DNA of 64,000 nt from the NCBI GenBank assembly GCA_963737555.1, contig CAVTTB010000007.1, positions 124,001-188,000 on the forward strand, given 5' to 3'. Below are positions 25,864 to 35,919 of this stretch, one piece after another; position 1 is the stretch's first letter; each line of letters starts with the position of its first letter. The translations under genes were made by a program, and so were the position numbers. The stretch is from JAHJQQ01 sp963737555. Its GTDB lineage: Bacteria; Pseudomonadota; Gammaproteobacteria; Thiohalobacterales; Thiohalobacteraceae. The notes under the pieces are model-generated. The model searched no databases. It was not told where the DNA came from and saw nothing but the letters and a program-made list of their open reading frames with translations.

Positions 25864-26319
25864 ATGGAAGAAGACGAATACCGCGCCACCTATAACACCG
25901 TCAACGAGCGGCGTTGCGTGCTGGAAAAAGCGCTCAACACCCGCAAGGTCACCTGCAGCCATGCCGAACGTTTCTGCCTCGCCGACCGCGAGGGCGTCGG
26001 CTGCAAGACCGATGCGGCACAACACCGCTGCCAGCAGTTGCTCACGCGCATGCGCGACGGTGCGCGCTTCGTGCTGCAAATGACCCACATCGGCGGCCCG
26101 CTGCCGCACAACAAGGAAATCAAGGTGCAGGCAGGCGGCCTACTGGGACTTCAGGCGCAGCTCTTCCCGGAGCGCGCCGACAGCGATGAAGTCACCGATG
26201 TGTTTGGCCTGCTGAATGCGGCCGACGCGCGCTTTGGCGGAACCGACGACTTCCCCTACCAGGACATCGTCCAATACATCGCCCGCTACAAGAACCGCAC
26301 CCGGCGCGGCGAACGCTGA
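25864..26319 (+). CDS. Conserved hypothetical protein with cysteine cluster, 151 aa
   Basis: The N-terminal half contains a Cys group: ERRCVLEKALNTRKVTCSHAERFCLADREGVGCKTDAAQHRC, i.e. five Cys with an HC pair, suggestive of a metal or Fe-S site. The C-terminus (FGGTDDFPYQDIVQYIARYK) is conserved-looking. No membrane segment. It abuts the stop of the convergent gene at 26320 with no gap. Confidence 0.75.
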   Translation: MEEDEYRATYNTVNERRCVLEKALNTRKVTCSHAERFCLADREGVGCKTDAAQHRCQQLLTRMRDGARFVLQMTHIGGPLPHNKEIKVQAGGLLGLQAQLFPERADSDEVTDVFGLLNAADARFGGTDDFPYQDIVQYIARYKNRTRRGER

Positions 26320-26706
26320 TCACTCCGCCAGCGCGGCCCGCACATTCGCCGTCAGCTGTTCTTCGGCAATCGGATACGCCATCACCCGGAACAGCGGAAA
26401 GTTCGCCTGCAATTTGGCAAGCTGATCGGCGTATTCCTGTTCGTAGAACACGATCACCCGCGTATTCGGCAGCCGCTGCACCACCGCCATCAAGGATTCG
26501 AGACTGCTGGTGCGATCGCGAAAGTCGGATTGGAAATTGAACTCGGCGACAACGACTTTGGGCGCGTGCTGCTTGACTGCCGCAAGCGCCTTGCGCATGG
26601 AATTCTCCACCACGACCCGGCAGCCGAGCCGCTCGTAGAGCGGCGCAAAGTTCGGGTAACCGCCGAGTTCGACGATGGACAGCAACGTGGGTAGTGGCGT
26701 GCTCAT
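26320..26706 (-). CDS. Receiver-like protein without the usual phosphorylation motif, 128 aa
   Basis: Fold looks CheY-like: LLSIVELGGYPNFAPLYERLGCRVVVENSMRKALAAVKQHAPKVVVAEFNF then RVIVFYEQEYADQLAKL and FRVMAYPIAEEQLTANV. A typical phosphoacceptor Asp with the DD pair and Lys are not clear, and AEFNF sits where the acceptor strand would be. Could be an atypical response-regulator receiver or another Rossmann-like domain. Copy A of the ~50-bp direct repeat is immediately upstream and probably carries its -10 (TAGAAT). Confidence 0.6.
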   Translation of the reverse strand: MSTPLPTLLSIVELGGYPNFAPLYERLGCRVVVENSMRKALAAVKQHAPKVVVAEFNFQSDFRDRTSSLESLMAVVQRLPNTRVIVFYEQEYADQLAKLQANFPLFRVMAYPIAEEQLTANVRAALAE

Positions 26707-26708
26707 GG

Positions 26709-26757
26709 TGTTGTCGTGCGGCGTTTACGAGGCCGCATTCTAACAGCAACGTACCCG
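26709..26757. repeat. ~50-bp direct repeat, copy A
   Basis: TGTTGTCGTGCGGCGTTTAC... to GTACCCG. Copy B at 27509-27558 has the same orientation and differs by about one indel and two or three substitutions. On the minus strand the repeat lies directly before the ATG of the gene at 26320-26706 and includes TAGAAT, a possible -10 hexamer. Confidence 0.9.
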
Positions 26758-27508
<751 letters not shown>

Positions 27509-27558
27509 GTTGTCGTGCGGCGTTTACGAGGCCCACATTCTAGCAGCAACGTACCCGA
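27509..27558. repeat. ~50-bp direct repeat, copy B
   Basis: Second copy of the repeat at 26709-26757, same orientation, on the other side of the metK fragment. The upstream neighbour on the minus strand is the predicted metalloprotease gene, which stops at 27565 just 7 nt away. Confidence 0.9.
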
Positions 27559-27564
27559 GAAGGT

Positions 27565-28398
27565 TTAAGACGCCGGCTGCAGCCAATTGATCTCGGCCGC
27601 CGTCTCTGGTCCAACGAGCGTTTTGTTCAGTGATATCGGCATGTCCGCCTCGTTCTCGGACAGCGGGATGCGCCCGCCCATGATTTCGGCGTGCGTCTGC
27701 GGGTAAAGCGGATCCTGATCGGGATCGGCATAGCCTTGCGGATACAGCGGCTGGTTGTTCGCGGGGTCGTATTTGTCGCTCGCGCCGACGGTATGCAGCA
27801 ATTCATGCGCGATGATGACATTGTTCTGGCCGCTATGTTTGCGTGAGGCGAAAGCATTGACGACGCCGATCAGACCCTTCTGCAGGCCCAGCGAATGCGC
27901 CACGCGGTCGGTCTGCTCCGGGTCGAAATATTGCACGAAAACCTGAATATCGCTGGGCGGTCCGGCATACGCGCGCGCGGTCCGCCACGCCCAGTAACGC
28001 ATCTGCAGACTCCAGCCCATCACCGCCAGGCGTTGACCGTTCGCCGGTGGCGCGGGCGGCCGCTCGCGTACTTCGGGGGCCAATCGTACCTGCATGGGGC
28101 TGGTGACAGTGATGCCATAACGCTCCGCCTCGCGGGCCATGAAGTCCGCGATAGGAGTGAAAGACTCATCATCGAGACTGGCAATGTAGTCCGCCGTCGC
28201 GGCGCTGTCGTCGGCATTGATGGGATAGACACTCACCCACAGCGACTCATCCCAATCGGTGCTGCGCAGTTGAGTGAGCCAGGCATCGCCGGCCACCGCG
28301 AACAACAGCAGCAGCAACACGGCGATGCGCACGGTGCGGAAGAATCCGCCCTGCTTCTGGACTTTCTTATGGGTTTTCTTCTGTGCTCTAACCGCCAT
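27565..28398 (-). CDS. Membrane-anchored predicted zinc metalloprotease (HExxH)
   Basis: 277 aa with one N-terminal transmembrane helix (VRIAVLLLLLFAVAGDAWL) after a basic stretch, so the domain is likely periplasmic. NNVIIAHELLHTVGASDKYDP contains HELLH plus a further D/H region (HExxHxxGxxD-like), a metzincin-like zinc site. PLYPQTHAEIMGGRIPLSENEADMPISLN follows, where a Met-turn could be MGG. Family not recognised by name. Stands upstream of copy B of the direct repeat. Confidence 0.75.
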   Translation of the reverse strand: MAVRAQKKTHKKVQKQGGFFRTVRIAVLLLLLFAVAGDAWLTQLRSTDWDESLWVSVYPINADDSAATADYIASLDDESFTPIADFMAREAERYGITVTSPMQVRLAPEVRERPPAPPANGQRLAVMGWSLQMRYWAWRTARAYAGPPSDIQVFVQYFDPEQTDRVAHSLGLQKGLIGVVNAFASRKHSGQNNVIIAHELLHTVGASDKYDPANNQPLYPQGYADPDQDPLYPQTHAEIMGGRIPLSENEADMPISLNKTLVGPETAAEINWLQPAS

Positions 28399-28490
28399 GG
28401 CAATTCATCCGCGCACTACGCGTTCAGTGACTTGCCTGTTCATCGGCGCCAGGCGGCTGATCTGAACTACAAGGCATCTCTAGTAATTTG

Positions 28491-28558
28491 TCACACCGGC
28501 GAATGCCGGCATCCAATCGACTGAAAACACTAGATTCCGTCATTCGCCGGAATGACGA
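28491..28558. repeat. REP-like element pair
   Basis: CCGGC-GAAT-GCCGG hairpin at 28496-28509, followed by GTCATTCGCCGGAATGAC near 28539, i.e. two short palindromes in one intergenic space, of the CCGG(A/C)ATGAC kind seen elsewhere in the window. Confidence 0.6.
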
Positions 28559-28591
28559 GACACGCACTTATTTTGAGACGCCCTACAGGGA

Positions 28592-29010
28592 TCACTCCTC
28601 GGCGCCCGTGGTTCGCCGCAAGCGTTTGGTGGCACCGCGTTTGGTTTTGTCGTCCACACGCTGGCGGCGCTGGCCATTCGATACCCGGGTGGCGATACGC
28701 GGTTTGGGTTTGACCAATGCCTTGGTCAGCAGCGCCTCGAAACGTTCCCAGGCGTCGGCGCGGTTGCGCTCTTGACTGCGGAAGCGGTTCGCCTCGATCA
28801 GCAGCGCGCCTTCGGTGCTGACGCGCCGTCCGGCGAGTTTCTCCAGGCGCGCGCGTACGGCCGGCGCAACTCGGCCTTGTCGAGATACACCCGCAACTGA
28901 ATCGCCGTCGCCACTTTGTTCACATTCTGCCCGCCCGGACCCGGCGAACGGATGGCACGCCACTCCAGGGCGGCATCGGGAATTTGCGGCAAGGTCAATC
29001 GTGTCGACAT
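28592..29010 (-). CDS. arfB: Alternative ribosome-rescue factor ArfB / peptidyl-tRNA hydrolase, frameshifted
   Basis: Start MSTRLTLPQIPD at 29010. RSPGPGGQNVNKVATAIQLRV holds the GGQ motif that reaches the peptidyl-transferase centre. The second half (RRVSTEGALLIEANRFRSQERNRADAWERFEALL, then the basic tail KPRIATRVSN...RRQRVDDKTKRG) is in another frame; an indel near 28862 splits the ~140-aa protein. ArfB hydrolyses peptidyl-tRNA on stalled ribosomes. Divergent from msrB. Confidence 0.9.
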
Positions 29011-29109
29011 AAGGTCAGGGTAACGAGGCAACGGCAATGGATGCAAGCGGATTGGCGTGCGCAAGCAGGCGGCGCATAATCGAGCGGCACAGTGATCTCC
29101 GGGGTTCCC

Positions 29110-29517
29110 ATGAATGACAAGACCGACAAGATCGAAAAGACCGACGCGGAGTGGCGCGAACAACTCACGCCCGAGTCGTATCAGGTTACACGCCACGCCG
29201 GCACCGAACGCGCCTTCACCGGTCAGTATCACGATTTCAAAGGCGTCGGCGACTACCACTGCATCTGCTGTGGCGCGCCGCTGTTCGTCTCCGACAACAA
29301 ATTCGATTCCGGCTGCGGCTGGCCGAGCTTCTATCAGCCCGCCGCCGATGCGCCCATCGACGAACATGTCGATCGCGGCCACGGCATGATCCGCACCGAG
29401 GTGCGTTGCGCGCGCTGCGATGCGCATCTCGGTCATGTGTTTCCGGACGGTCCGCAGCCAACCGGCCTGCGCTATTGCATCAATTCGGTGGCGCTGGATT
29501 TCAAGCCACGCGAATAA
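29110..29517 (+). CDS. msrB: Peptide methionine-(R)-S-oxide reductase
   Basis: 135 aa. Two zinc-binding CxxC motifs (CICC, CARC), the central YHCICCGAPLFVSDNKFDSGCGWPSFY and the catalytic RYCINSVAL. Start at 29110. Repairs methionine-R-sulfoxide in proteins. A headless ORF follows directly. Complete. Confidence 0.96.
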   Translation: MNDKTDKIEKTDAEWREQLTPESYQVTRHAGTERAFTGQYHDFKGVGDYHCICCGAPLFVSDNKFDSGCGWPSFYQPAADAPIDEHVDRGHGMIRTEVRCARCDAHLGHVFPDGPQPTGLRYCINSVALDFKPRE

Positions 29518-29518
29518 G

Positions 29519-29761
29519 GAAGACGACGCCACCTGCGGGCTCTACAAACGCTCGTTGCTGTATCTGGTGTCGGAATCGTTCGAGGGCGGCGAGCGCATAC
29601 CGATCCTGGGCATGGAGAACTATTTCGATCCGACATTGGCCAAGCTGAAGAACGTCACCGTCCACGTCTCGCCCGGCAAGACCAGTACCAGCACCACGCA
29701 CGGCGGCTTCGACAACGATGCGCCAACGAAGGAACACGTCATCAAGTTCATCAAACAATGA
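29519..29761 (+). pseudogene. C-terminal fragment of an unidentified protein
   Basis: Frame opens within the end of msrB and has no start codon. It encodes LLYLVSESFEGGERIPILGMENYFDPTLA and a terminal VSPGKTSTSTTHGGFDNDAPTKEHVIKFI. This looks like the natural C-terminus of a larger protein whose 5' part has been lost, now fused to the msrB end by a rearrangement. I vaguely associate the HGGFDND pattern with large alpha/beta or peptidase proteins but cannot name the family. Confidence 0.5.
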
Positions 29762-29824
29762 GGAGCAAAGACGGGGGGCAGAGTTCAAATCCGCCCTCGC
29801 ACAGCGCTATGTCCGATACCCTTC

Positions 29825-30911
29825 ATGCTAGAGTTTTCGCCCAAACGCAACGATCTGAGCAAGGGCAAGCAATTGCGCGACGGCTTATCCGTTGCGGTGC
29901 AGATCGGCAACACCCTATGGGTCAGCAACGACGAAACGATCAGCCTGGAGCGGCTCGTTCCGATCGATAGCCATCGTTATGGCGATCACCAACAGTTTCC
30001 ACTGCACGACTATTTACGACTGCCGGTGGCACCGCCAGCCGATCCCTGCAGACATCGAAGAAGTGGACTTGGAAGGACTGGCCTACGCCGACGGTTACCT
30101 GTGGCTGGTCGGTTCGCACAGTCTGAAGCGCAAGCAGCCGCAACTGAACGCGGGCAGCGAGAAGGCCCGCAAACAGTTGGCCAAGATCGGCAGTGACGGC
30201 AACCGCTATCTGCTGGCACGTATCCCCGTTATCGAACGCGATGGGACATACACCCTTGTGCAAGAACATACACACGCGGGCACAACACGCACGGCCGCGC
30301 AATTGCACGGCGATGCGCAAGGCAACGATCTGACGAAGGCACTGCGCGACGACAAGCATCTGCAACCCTTTCTCGCCATCCCCGGCAAGGACAACGGCTT
30401 CGATATCGAAGGCCTGGCCGTCAACGGCACGCGCCTGTTCCTCGGCCTGCGCGGTCCAGTGTTGCGTGGCTGGGCAGTGATTCTGGAGTTGGAACTTGAA
30501 GCGGAGCGCAAACAACCCGCGACGCTGCGCTTGAATGCCATCGGTCCCGACGCGCAGCTGTACCGCAAACATTTTCTACAGTTGGACGGTCTCGGTATCC
30601 GCGATCTGTGCGTGCAGGGCCGCGACCTGCTGATCCTCGCCGGACCGACGCTGGCTCTCGATGGCCCGGTCACCGTGTTGCGCTGGCGAGGCGGGGCGGA
30701 ACCGGACAGCGAAGCCATGGTTCCGACCGACGCACTCGAGCGGGTTCTGGAGGTACCTTATGGTCAAGGTGTCGATCACGCCGAAGGTATGACCCTGTTC
30801 GCACCGGACGGTGGTAATGCCACCTCGATACTGGTGGTCTACGACGCCGCGTCCGCGCAACGCAAGCAGGGCGCGCACGCGGTGACCGCGGATGTCTTTA
30901 CCTTACCTTGA
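29825..30911 (+). CDS. DUF3616-family protein, frameshifted
   Basis: Start at 29825. LEFSPKRNDLSKGKQLRDGLSVAVQIGNTLWVSNDE, then in another frame EVDLEGLAYADGYLWLVGSH, GKDNGFDIEGLAVNGTRLFLGLRGPVLRG and LVVYDAASAQRKQG: the repeated GLA(Y/V).(D/N)G(Y/T)LW/LFLG elements resemble a beta-propeller-like DUF3616 domain. An indel near 30035 joins the frames (about 361 aa). Function unknown. Stop overlaps the convergent glycerol-3-phosphate dehydrogenase stop by a few bases. Confidence 0.82.
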
Positions 30912-32099
30912 CAGCATCGAGTCGCGATCTCCCTCATCAATTCTCAATGCCTCCGTTCTGGCCTGCCGTTCTCTCGCCGGCAAGACTACTCGCAGCATCT
31001 CGATAACCCGCGCCGCTGTCGCGCGATAGGCGGTGAGTTTGCCACCGTAGATCGACACCACGCGCTGGCTATGCGTGCTATGCAGACGCGTATCGCGCGA
31101 GCGACCGAAGGCTTCGCTGTCTGCGTGCGGCAAGACGCGCAGGCCGGCGAAGGCTTCGACGGGTTCGAGTCGTGCATACGCGGGAAAATAATGGCGCACA
31201 GTGCCGAGTAGATAAGCGATATCCTCCGAGGTCGGCGCAACGGCGGCGGGATCGCCTTGATAGCTGCGTTCGGTGGTGCCCACCAGCGTCTGCCCGTCGC
31301 GCCAGGGCATGATGAAAACGGCGCGGCCATCGCGTGGCGCTTCGGCGTAAAACACACCTTGAGTCAGACGCTGCGGCAGGACGATATGCGTGCCCGCCAC
31401 CCAGTCGATGTCCAAGCGCTGCGCATGCGGTTCGATCCGTTCCAGCACCGCATTGACCCAGGGACCGGCGGCGTTGATGAGCGCGGCACAGTGCAGAACA
31501 TGCTCGCCTGACGCATCGCGATACTGCACCTGCACGCCCTGCCCGGTGGCGACGGCCTTCAACACGGTGGCCGGCATTAACAGCCGCGCACCCAGGCTTG
31601 CAGCGGAACGCACCACGGCGCGGGTTAGCGCCGCGTCGTCGGTCTGCGCATCGAAGTAGCGAAACACCGCTTGCAGACCATCCTGACGCAACCCGTCGAG
31701 CGTCGCCCAATCACGGCGCGGTACGGCACTGAAATACAGCTCCGGACGCAATCCCCCGAGCAGCGCATACACACTCAAGCCCAAGCGCAACATGAGCGGT
31801 CGGCGACGCGTGTCCCGGTAGACCGGGATGTAATGCGGCGTGAGGCGCACCAGATCGGGCGCGTTGCGCAACAGCAGCGTGCGTTCGCGCAGACATTCGC
31901 GAACCAGTTTCAGTTGCCCGCTTTCCAGATAACGCAATCCGCCATGGATTAATTTGCTGGAACGGCTCGACGTGCCGCTGGCGATGCCGGTCTGCTCCAG
32001 CAGTACGACGCTGTAGCCGGCCGCGGCCGCGGCCTGCGCGGCGCCGGCACCTTGGATGCCGGCGCCGACAACGACGACATCGACGTCAGGCGTGATCAT
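30903..32099 (-). CDS. glpD: FAD-dependent glycerol-3-phosphate dehydrogenase (short GlpD type)
   Basis: 398 aa. VDVVVVGAGIQGAGAAQAAAAAGYSVVLLEQ is the FAD-binding dinucleotide motif; SGTSSRSSKLIHGGLRYLE is a GlpD signature; VVSIYGGKLTAYRATA matches the GlpD end of the FAD domain. It is about 100 residues shorter than classical GlpD because the C-terminal helical cap is absent; other FAD G3P dehydrogenases of this short form exist. Start ATG at 32099; the GDPD gene overlaps it by 14 nt. Role: oxidises sn-glycerol-3-phosphate to DHAP, feeding quinone. Confidence 0.88.
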   Translation of the reverse strand: MITPDVDVVVVGAGIQGAGAAQAAAAAGYSVVLLEQTGIASGTSSRSSKLIHGGLRYLESGQLKLVRECLRERTLLLRNAPDLVRLTPHYIPVYRDTRRRPLMLRLGLSVYALLGGLRPELYFSAVPRRDWATLDGLRQDGLQAVFRYFDAQTDDAALTRAVVRSAASLGARLLMPATVLKAVATGQGVQVQYRDASGEHVLHCAALINAAGPWVNAVLERIEPHAQRLDIDWVAGTHIVLPQRLTQGVFYAEAPRDGRAVFIMPWRDGQTLVGTTERSYQGDPAAVAPTSEDIAYLLGTVRHYFPAYARLEPVEAFAGLRVLPHADSEAFGRSRDTRLHSTHSQRVVSIYGGKLTAYRATAARVIEMLRVVLPARERQARTEALRIDEGDRDSMLSR

Positions 32100-32854
32100 A
32101 CACAGGTGATAAACGCGCATCGGCGAGCAGTTCACCCACCGCCATGGTTTCCACGAAGGCGATACCGCGCGCGGCGAGTGCGAGCGCCTGCGTCCGGATC
32201 GGCGACTTCATACACCGCCCATTGCCAAGGGCCTGGCCACAAGGGTTGCGGTTCCGGCGGCAGACGCATGTAGTTGGCGAACAGAAAATCCGGCGCGAGT
32301 GCGCGGGCACGCCGTGCGCAGTCATCATTCCAGTCGGCCGCAACCCAACCGATGCGCATCGGTGCTGCCCCCGATGTCGCCAGGCGCGCAGCGAACAGAA
32401 AGGCATCGTCAAAGGAAATCAGCACGCAGCGCTCACGCACCGGCTCCAGCGCGCGCATCACCGCTACATGCACGGCCTCGACGCCGAACCGGTGGATGCT
32501 CTCGGTCTTGATCTCCACAAAGGCCTGCACCTGCGGTTGTGTCAACAGCCAGGCGACTACTTCGGCGAGCGTCGGCAGCATCACATCGGCGAATTGCGTG
32601 CCGAAACGCGCCGGCTCGCCGACGCTGATGGCACTTAATTGCTGTGCGGTGAGATCGAATACCACGCCGGGCTGGCCGGCGGTCCGATCGAGTGTCGTGT
32701 CATGCAACAACACCGGCACGCGGTCTGCGCTCAACTGCACATCGAATTCTAACCAACGCGCGCCGGCCTGCACCGCCGCTTGGAATGCCGGCAGGGTGTT
32801 CTCCGGATAGCGCGCGGCATAGCCGCGGTGGGCGATCAGTATGGGCCGCTGCAT
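32086..32854 (-). CDS. Glycerophosphodiester phosphodiesterase, frameshifted at 3' end
   Basis: Start MQRPILIAHRGYAARYPENTLPAFQ has the catalytic HRG and ENT; LEFDVQLSADRVPVLLHDTTLDRT gives the metal-binding E.D and catalytic HD. The last 30 residues (TQALALAARGIAFVETMAVGELL) are in another frame after an indel near 32195. 14 nt overlap with the glpD start. Releases sn-glycerol-3-phosphate from phosphodiesters; the neighbouring glpD then consumes it, a coherent pathway. Confidence 0.9.
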
Positions 32855-32890
32855 GTCTGCTCCGTACTATGGAAGTTCTGATCAATTCGT

Positions 32891-32987
32891 CATTCCGGAC
32901 GTAGCGTAACGGAGATCCGGACAAAAGCGCGCAGCGCGTTGAACGCCAGAAGGGCGGCCCGCAGGGCGAGCGTAGCGAGTAATCCAG
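32891..32987 (-). repeat. 97-bp dispersed intergenic repeat, copy 2 (inverted)
   Basis: Reverse complement of 23793-23889, two mismatches in 97 positions. It lies between glpK and the GDPD gene, next to the REP-like hairpin at 33013-33032, and so interrupts the otherwise tight glycerol gene cluster. Confidence 0.92.
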
Positions 32988-33012
32988 ATGTTCGTATTCA
33001 GGTGGTTACTGG

Positions 33013-33032
33013 ATCCCGGCTTTCGCCGGGAT
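33013..33032. repeat. REP-like hairpin ATCCCGGC-TTTC-GCCGGGAT
   Basis: Perfect 8-bp stem with 4-nt loop, flanked by CTGG and GACG, the same design as 23748-23767. Positioned just downstream of glpK. Confidence 0.75.
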
Positions 33033-33103
33033 GACGTCTGAGAAATTAATCAGCCCTTCCCTAAATATTGTTGTCGACCCGGGTGCGCAGCGGCTTGAAC
33101 GCA

Positions 33104-34553
33104 TCACCCGATCACGGCCTGCTGCATTTCCTCGCGCCAGCGCTGATAGCGCACGCTGCAGGCGGGATTCGGTTGTGGCGCGAACCGCTCGCCATCGCTG
33201 GCGTACCCGCTCAGGCCCTCCGCATCTGCCAGCAGCCAGGCGACGCCGCGTGCGGTCGCCTCGGATTGTGAACTGCGCAGGATCGGCAGGCCACTGACAT
33301 CGGCCAGCCGCTGACACAGCCCGTCGAGGTGCGCGAGTCCACCGCTCACTTGAATGCGTTGCACGGGCGTCTCGCCTTGCAGGCGCTGTAGATTCTCCGC
33401 GATCAGAAACACGATGCTTTCAACCACGGCCACGGCCTGTGCCCACGGCTCATTCTGAGCTTCGCCCTGACCGATGAAACGGCTGGTGAAATCGGCACGC
33501 CACCAGGGCGAACCCAATCCGGCGACACCGTTGAGGAACAATGGTATCTCGCCTGCCATCTTCAACCAGTCCGGGAGTCGCGCCTCGATGTCGTCGATGC
33601 CGAACTGATCGCGCGCCCAATCCAGCGCTGTTCCGGCGCCATTCACTGTTGCTTCCAGCACGTACATTGCGCGTGTCTCATCTGCATAGACGATGCTGGC
33701 GAGCACACCATCCGGCGGCGATACCAACGCGGCAACCGGCCGCTGCAGGAATGCGCCCGTACCCAGATTGATGTAGAGCGTATCCGGACGCGGCTGGCCC
33801 TCGGCAAATACAACCGCGGATTGATCGCCGGTCAACACACGCAATGGTAATGACGAGTCGCCCCAGGCAAGCGTGCCATAGTCGTAACAGGTCGGTCACA
33901 GTGCGCGGCAAAAAATCACGCTCGATACCGAACAACTGCAACAGCTCGGCATCCCAATCGCGTTCGGACAGATTCCATAACAGCGTGCGTGCGGCATTGG
34001 CTGGATCGATGAGCAAAGGGCGTTCGCGCAGCAGGTTCGCAGCGAGAAAACTCGCCAACGGCCCACAAGCCAACCGCCGCGCGGCGACCGCCTCACGCAC
34101 TGCAGGCAGATGATCGAGGCACCAGCGCAGTTTGCTGGCGCCGTAATGCGGCGAGCGCTGTAAGCCAGTACGCGCGCGCAACCAGACATCATCCAGCGGA
34201 AGATTTTCCAACCAGCGCTGCGCGCGCCGATCTTGCCAGCTGAGCGCAGGACTCAGCGCTTGGCCATCGCGGCGATCCCAGCAGACGCAATTGGAACGCT
34301 GCGTGGCCAGTCCCGCGCTGCGCACATGCTTGGCGTTTCGTCCCAACGTGGCATGCACGTCGGCAATCACGCTCCGCAACGAGTCGACGAGGGCCTGCGC
34401 GTCCTGCTCGACCCAATTAGGATGAGGCGCATGCGTGGCAACCGCCTTTTGTGCCTGCGTGATGACTTCGCCGGTTGCGGAAAACACCAAGGCGCGACTG
34501 GAATGGCCGCCTTGATCCAGCGCGAGGAAATACGCTTCAGCGGGACGCGCCAT
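33104..34553 (-). CDS. glpK: FGGY-family carbohydrate kinase, glycerol-kinase-like, frameshifted
   Basis: Start MARPAEAYFLALDQGGHSSRALVF at 34553; classical GlpK has DQGTTSSR here, so the phosphate-binding loop is divergent. The next blocks fit: CVCWDRRDGQALSPALSWQDRRAQRW, then GDQSAVVFAEG with the catalytic Asp, and INLGTGAFL. An indel near 33880 splits the two domains; corrected length is about 483 aa. The substrate is inferred as glycerol from the adjacent GDPD and glpD genes; another polyol is possible. Confidence 0.85.
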
Positions 34554-34585
34554 ACATCCGCGACCCGCGCGCACTTACAGGTAGT

Positions 34586-35098
34586 TTATCCGGAGAGTCC
34601 AAAGGCATAGCCGGCCTCGAGTTCTGCGCCGCTGGCATCGCGCACATCCAGAACCTCCAGCGTAAAACGCAGATGTTTACCGGCCAGCGGATGATTGCCG
34701 TCAAGCTTGATCTGATCGCCCTCGATAGCCACCACCAAGAACGGATATGACGTTCCATCGGGCGCCTCACCTTCCACATGCGTGCCAACGATGCGCGCCT
34801 CGGCGGGTATCGCCTCGGCATCGACGGTCAACTCCAAGTTCGGATCGCGTTCGCCATAGCATTCCTCCGACGTCAGCAACACCTCGACCTTGGCGTCGAC
34901 CTTCAGGCCTTCCAAGGCCGCCTCGACTTTGGGAAACGCACCGCCATACCCACCGTGGAGATAAAACAGATCATCGCGAAACGCCAACGCCTGTTCGGTA
35001 CCCTGTTCGAACACCCCATAGCGCAGACGCACGACCTTGTCTTTGACAATGCTCTGATAGTTACGCTGTTTAATGAATTGAACGGTCTTGGTTTCCAT
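34586..35098 (-). CDS. slyD: FKBP-type peptidyl-prolyl isomerase, SlyD-like
   Basis: 170 aa. VVRLRYGVFEQGTEQAL, LFYLHGGYGGAFPKVEAALEGLKVDAKVEVLL and the IF-domain region ELTVDAEAIP...VVAIEGDQIKLDGNHPLAGKHLRFTLEVLDVRDA match SlyD/FkpB architecture, where the insert-in-flap domain contributes chaperone activity. The C-terminus lacks the His/Cys-rich nickel tail of E. coli SlyD. Divergent from folE. Confidence 0.9.
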   Translation of the reverse strand: METKTVQFIKQRNYQSIVKDKVVRLRYGVFEQGTEQALAFRDDLFYLHGGYGGAFPKVEAALEGLKVDAKVEVLLTSEECYGERDPNLELTVDAEAIPAEARIVGTHVEGEAPDGTSYPFLVVAIEGDQIKLDGNHPLAGKHLRFTLEVLDVRDASGAELEAGYAFGLSG

Positions 35099-35289
35099 GG
35101 TCTCGGTTCACATCTGTGTTGGGTTAATCTGTTTATCGGCTGCATTATAAGCAGCTTGCGTCGTCACGAAATCCCTATGGGTCATCGGGTTGAGTGCGCC
35201 GACAGAGTCGTCAGCCGGGTCAAAATGCGTATAATCACAACTCGCGTCTGCCCTGCCCTGCAAACCCTCACGCGCCAAAGGATACGCCC

Positions 35290-35919
35290 ATGAACAAACG
35301 TATCACGCCCGCCCAGACCAAGCCGCCTATTTTCGACGACTACGATACCGAGAACGACGAGGTCTACGATGCCGGCTTCGAGGACATTATCCGGCAGATG
35401 TTGGTGCGCATCGGCGAACAGCCCGAACGGCAGGGTTTGCAGCGCACCCCACTGCGGGTCGCCAAGGCGATGGACTTCCTGACCAGCGGCTATGGCATGA
35501 CCGTGCAGGACGTCGTGAAGAATGCGGTCTTCGACGAACAGTGCGAGGAAATGGTCATCGTCAAGGACATCGAGTTCTACTCGATGTGCGAACACCATAT
35601 CCTGCCGTTTTTCGGCAAGGCGCATGTCGCCTATCTGCCGAATAACAAGGTCATCGGTTTATCCAAGGTCGCGCGCATTGTGGATGTATTCGCGCGCCGC
35701 CTGCAGGTACAGGAACGCCTGACCAACCAGATCGCCGACGCCATGATGGAAATTCTCAATCCGCATGGCGTCGCGGTTATCATCGAGGCCAGTCATTTCT
35801 GCATGATGATGCGCGGCGTGCAAAAACAGAACAGTTCCACCGTCACCAGCGCCATGCGCGGCAGTTTCCGCGAAAACGCGCGTTCACGCGCGGAACTCAT
35901 GGACCTGATCAAAGGCTGA
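35290..35919 (+). CDS. folE: GTP cyclohydrolase I
   Basis: 209 aa, first enzyme of tetrahydrofolate synthesis (GTP to dihydroneopterin triphosphate). YSMCEHHILPFFGKAHVAYLP and HFCMMMRGV carry the zinc-binding Cys-His-Cys, and SKVARIVDVFARRLQVQERLTNQIA is the classic core. The stop overlaps the selO start (TGATG), suggesting translational coupling. Confidence 0.97.
   Translation: MNKRITPAQTKPPIFDDYDTENDEVYDAGFEDIIRQMLVRIGEQPERQGLQRTPLRVAKAMDFLTSGYGMTVQDVVKNAVFDEQCEEMVIVKDIEFYSMCEHHILPFFGKAHVAYLPNNKVIGLSKVARIVDVFARRLQVQERLTNQIADAMMEILNPHGVAVIIEASHFCMMMRGVQKQNSSTVTSAMRGSFRENARSRAELMDLIKG

Noticed and set aside
29775..29800. tRNA-like T-arm (AGTTCAAATC) downstream of msrB
   Set aside because: The flanking bases do not form a proper 5-bp stem or any cloverleaf.
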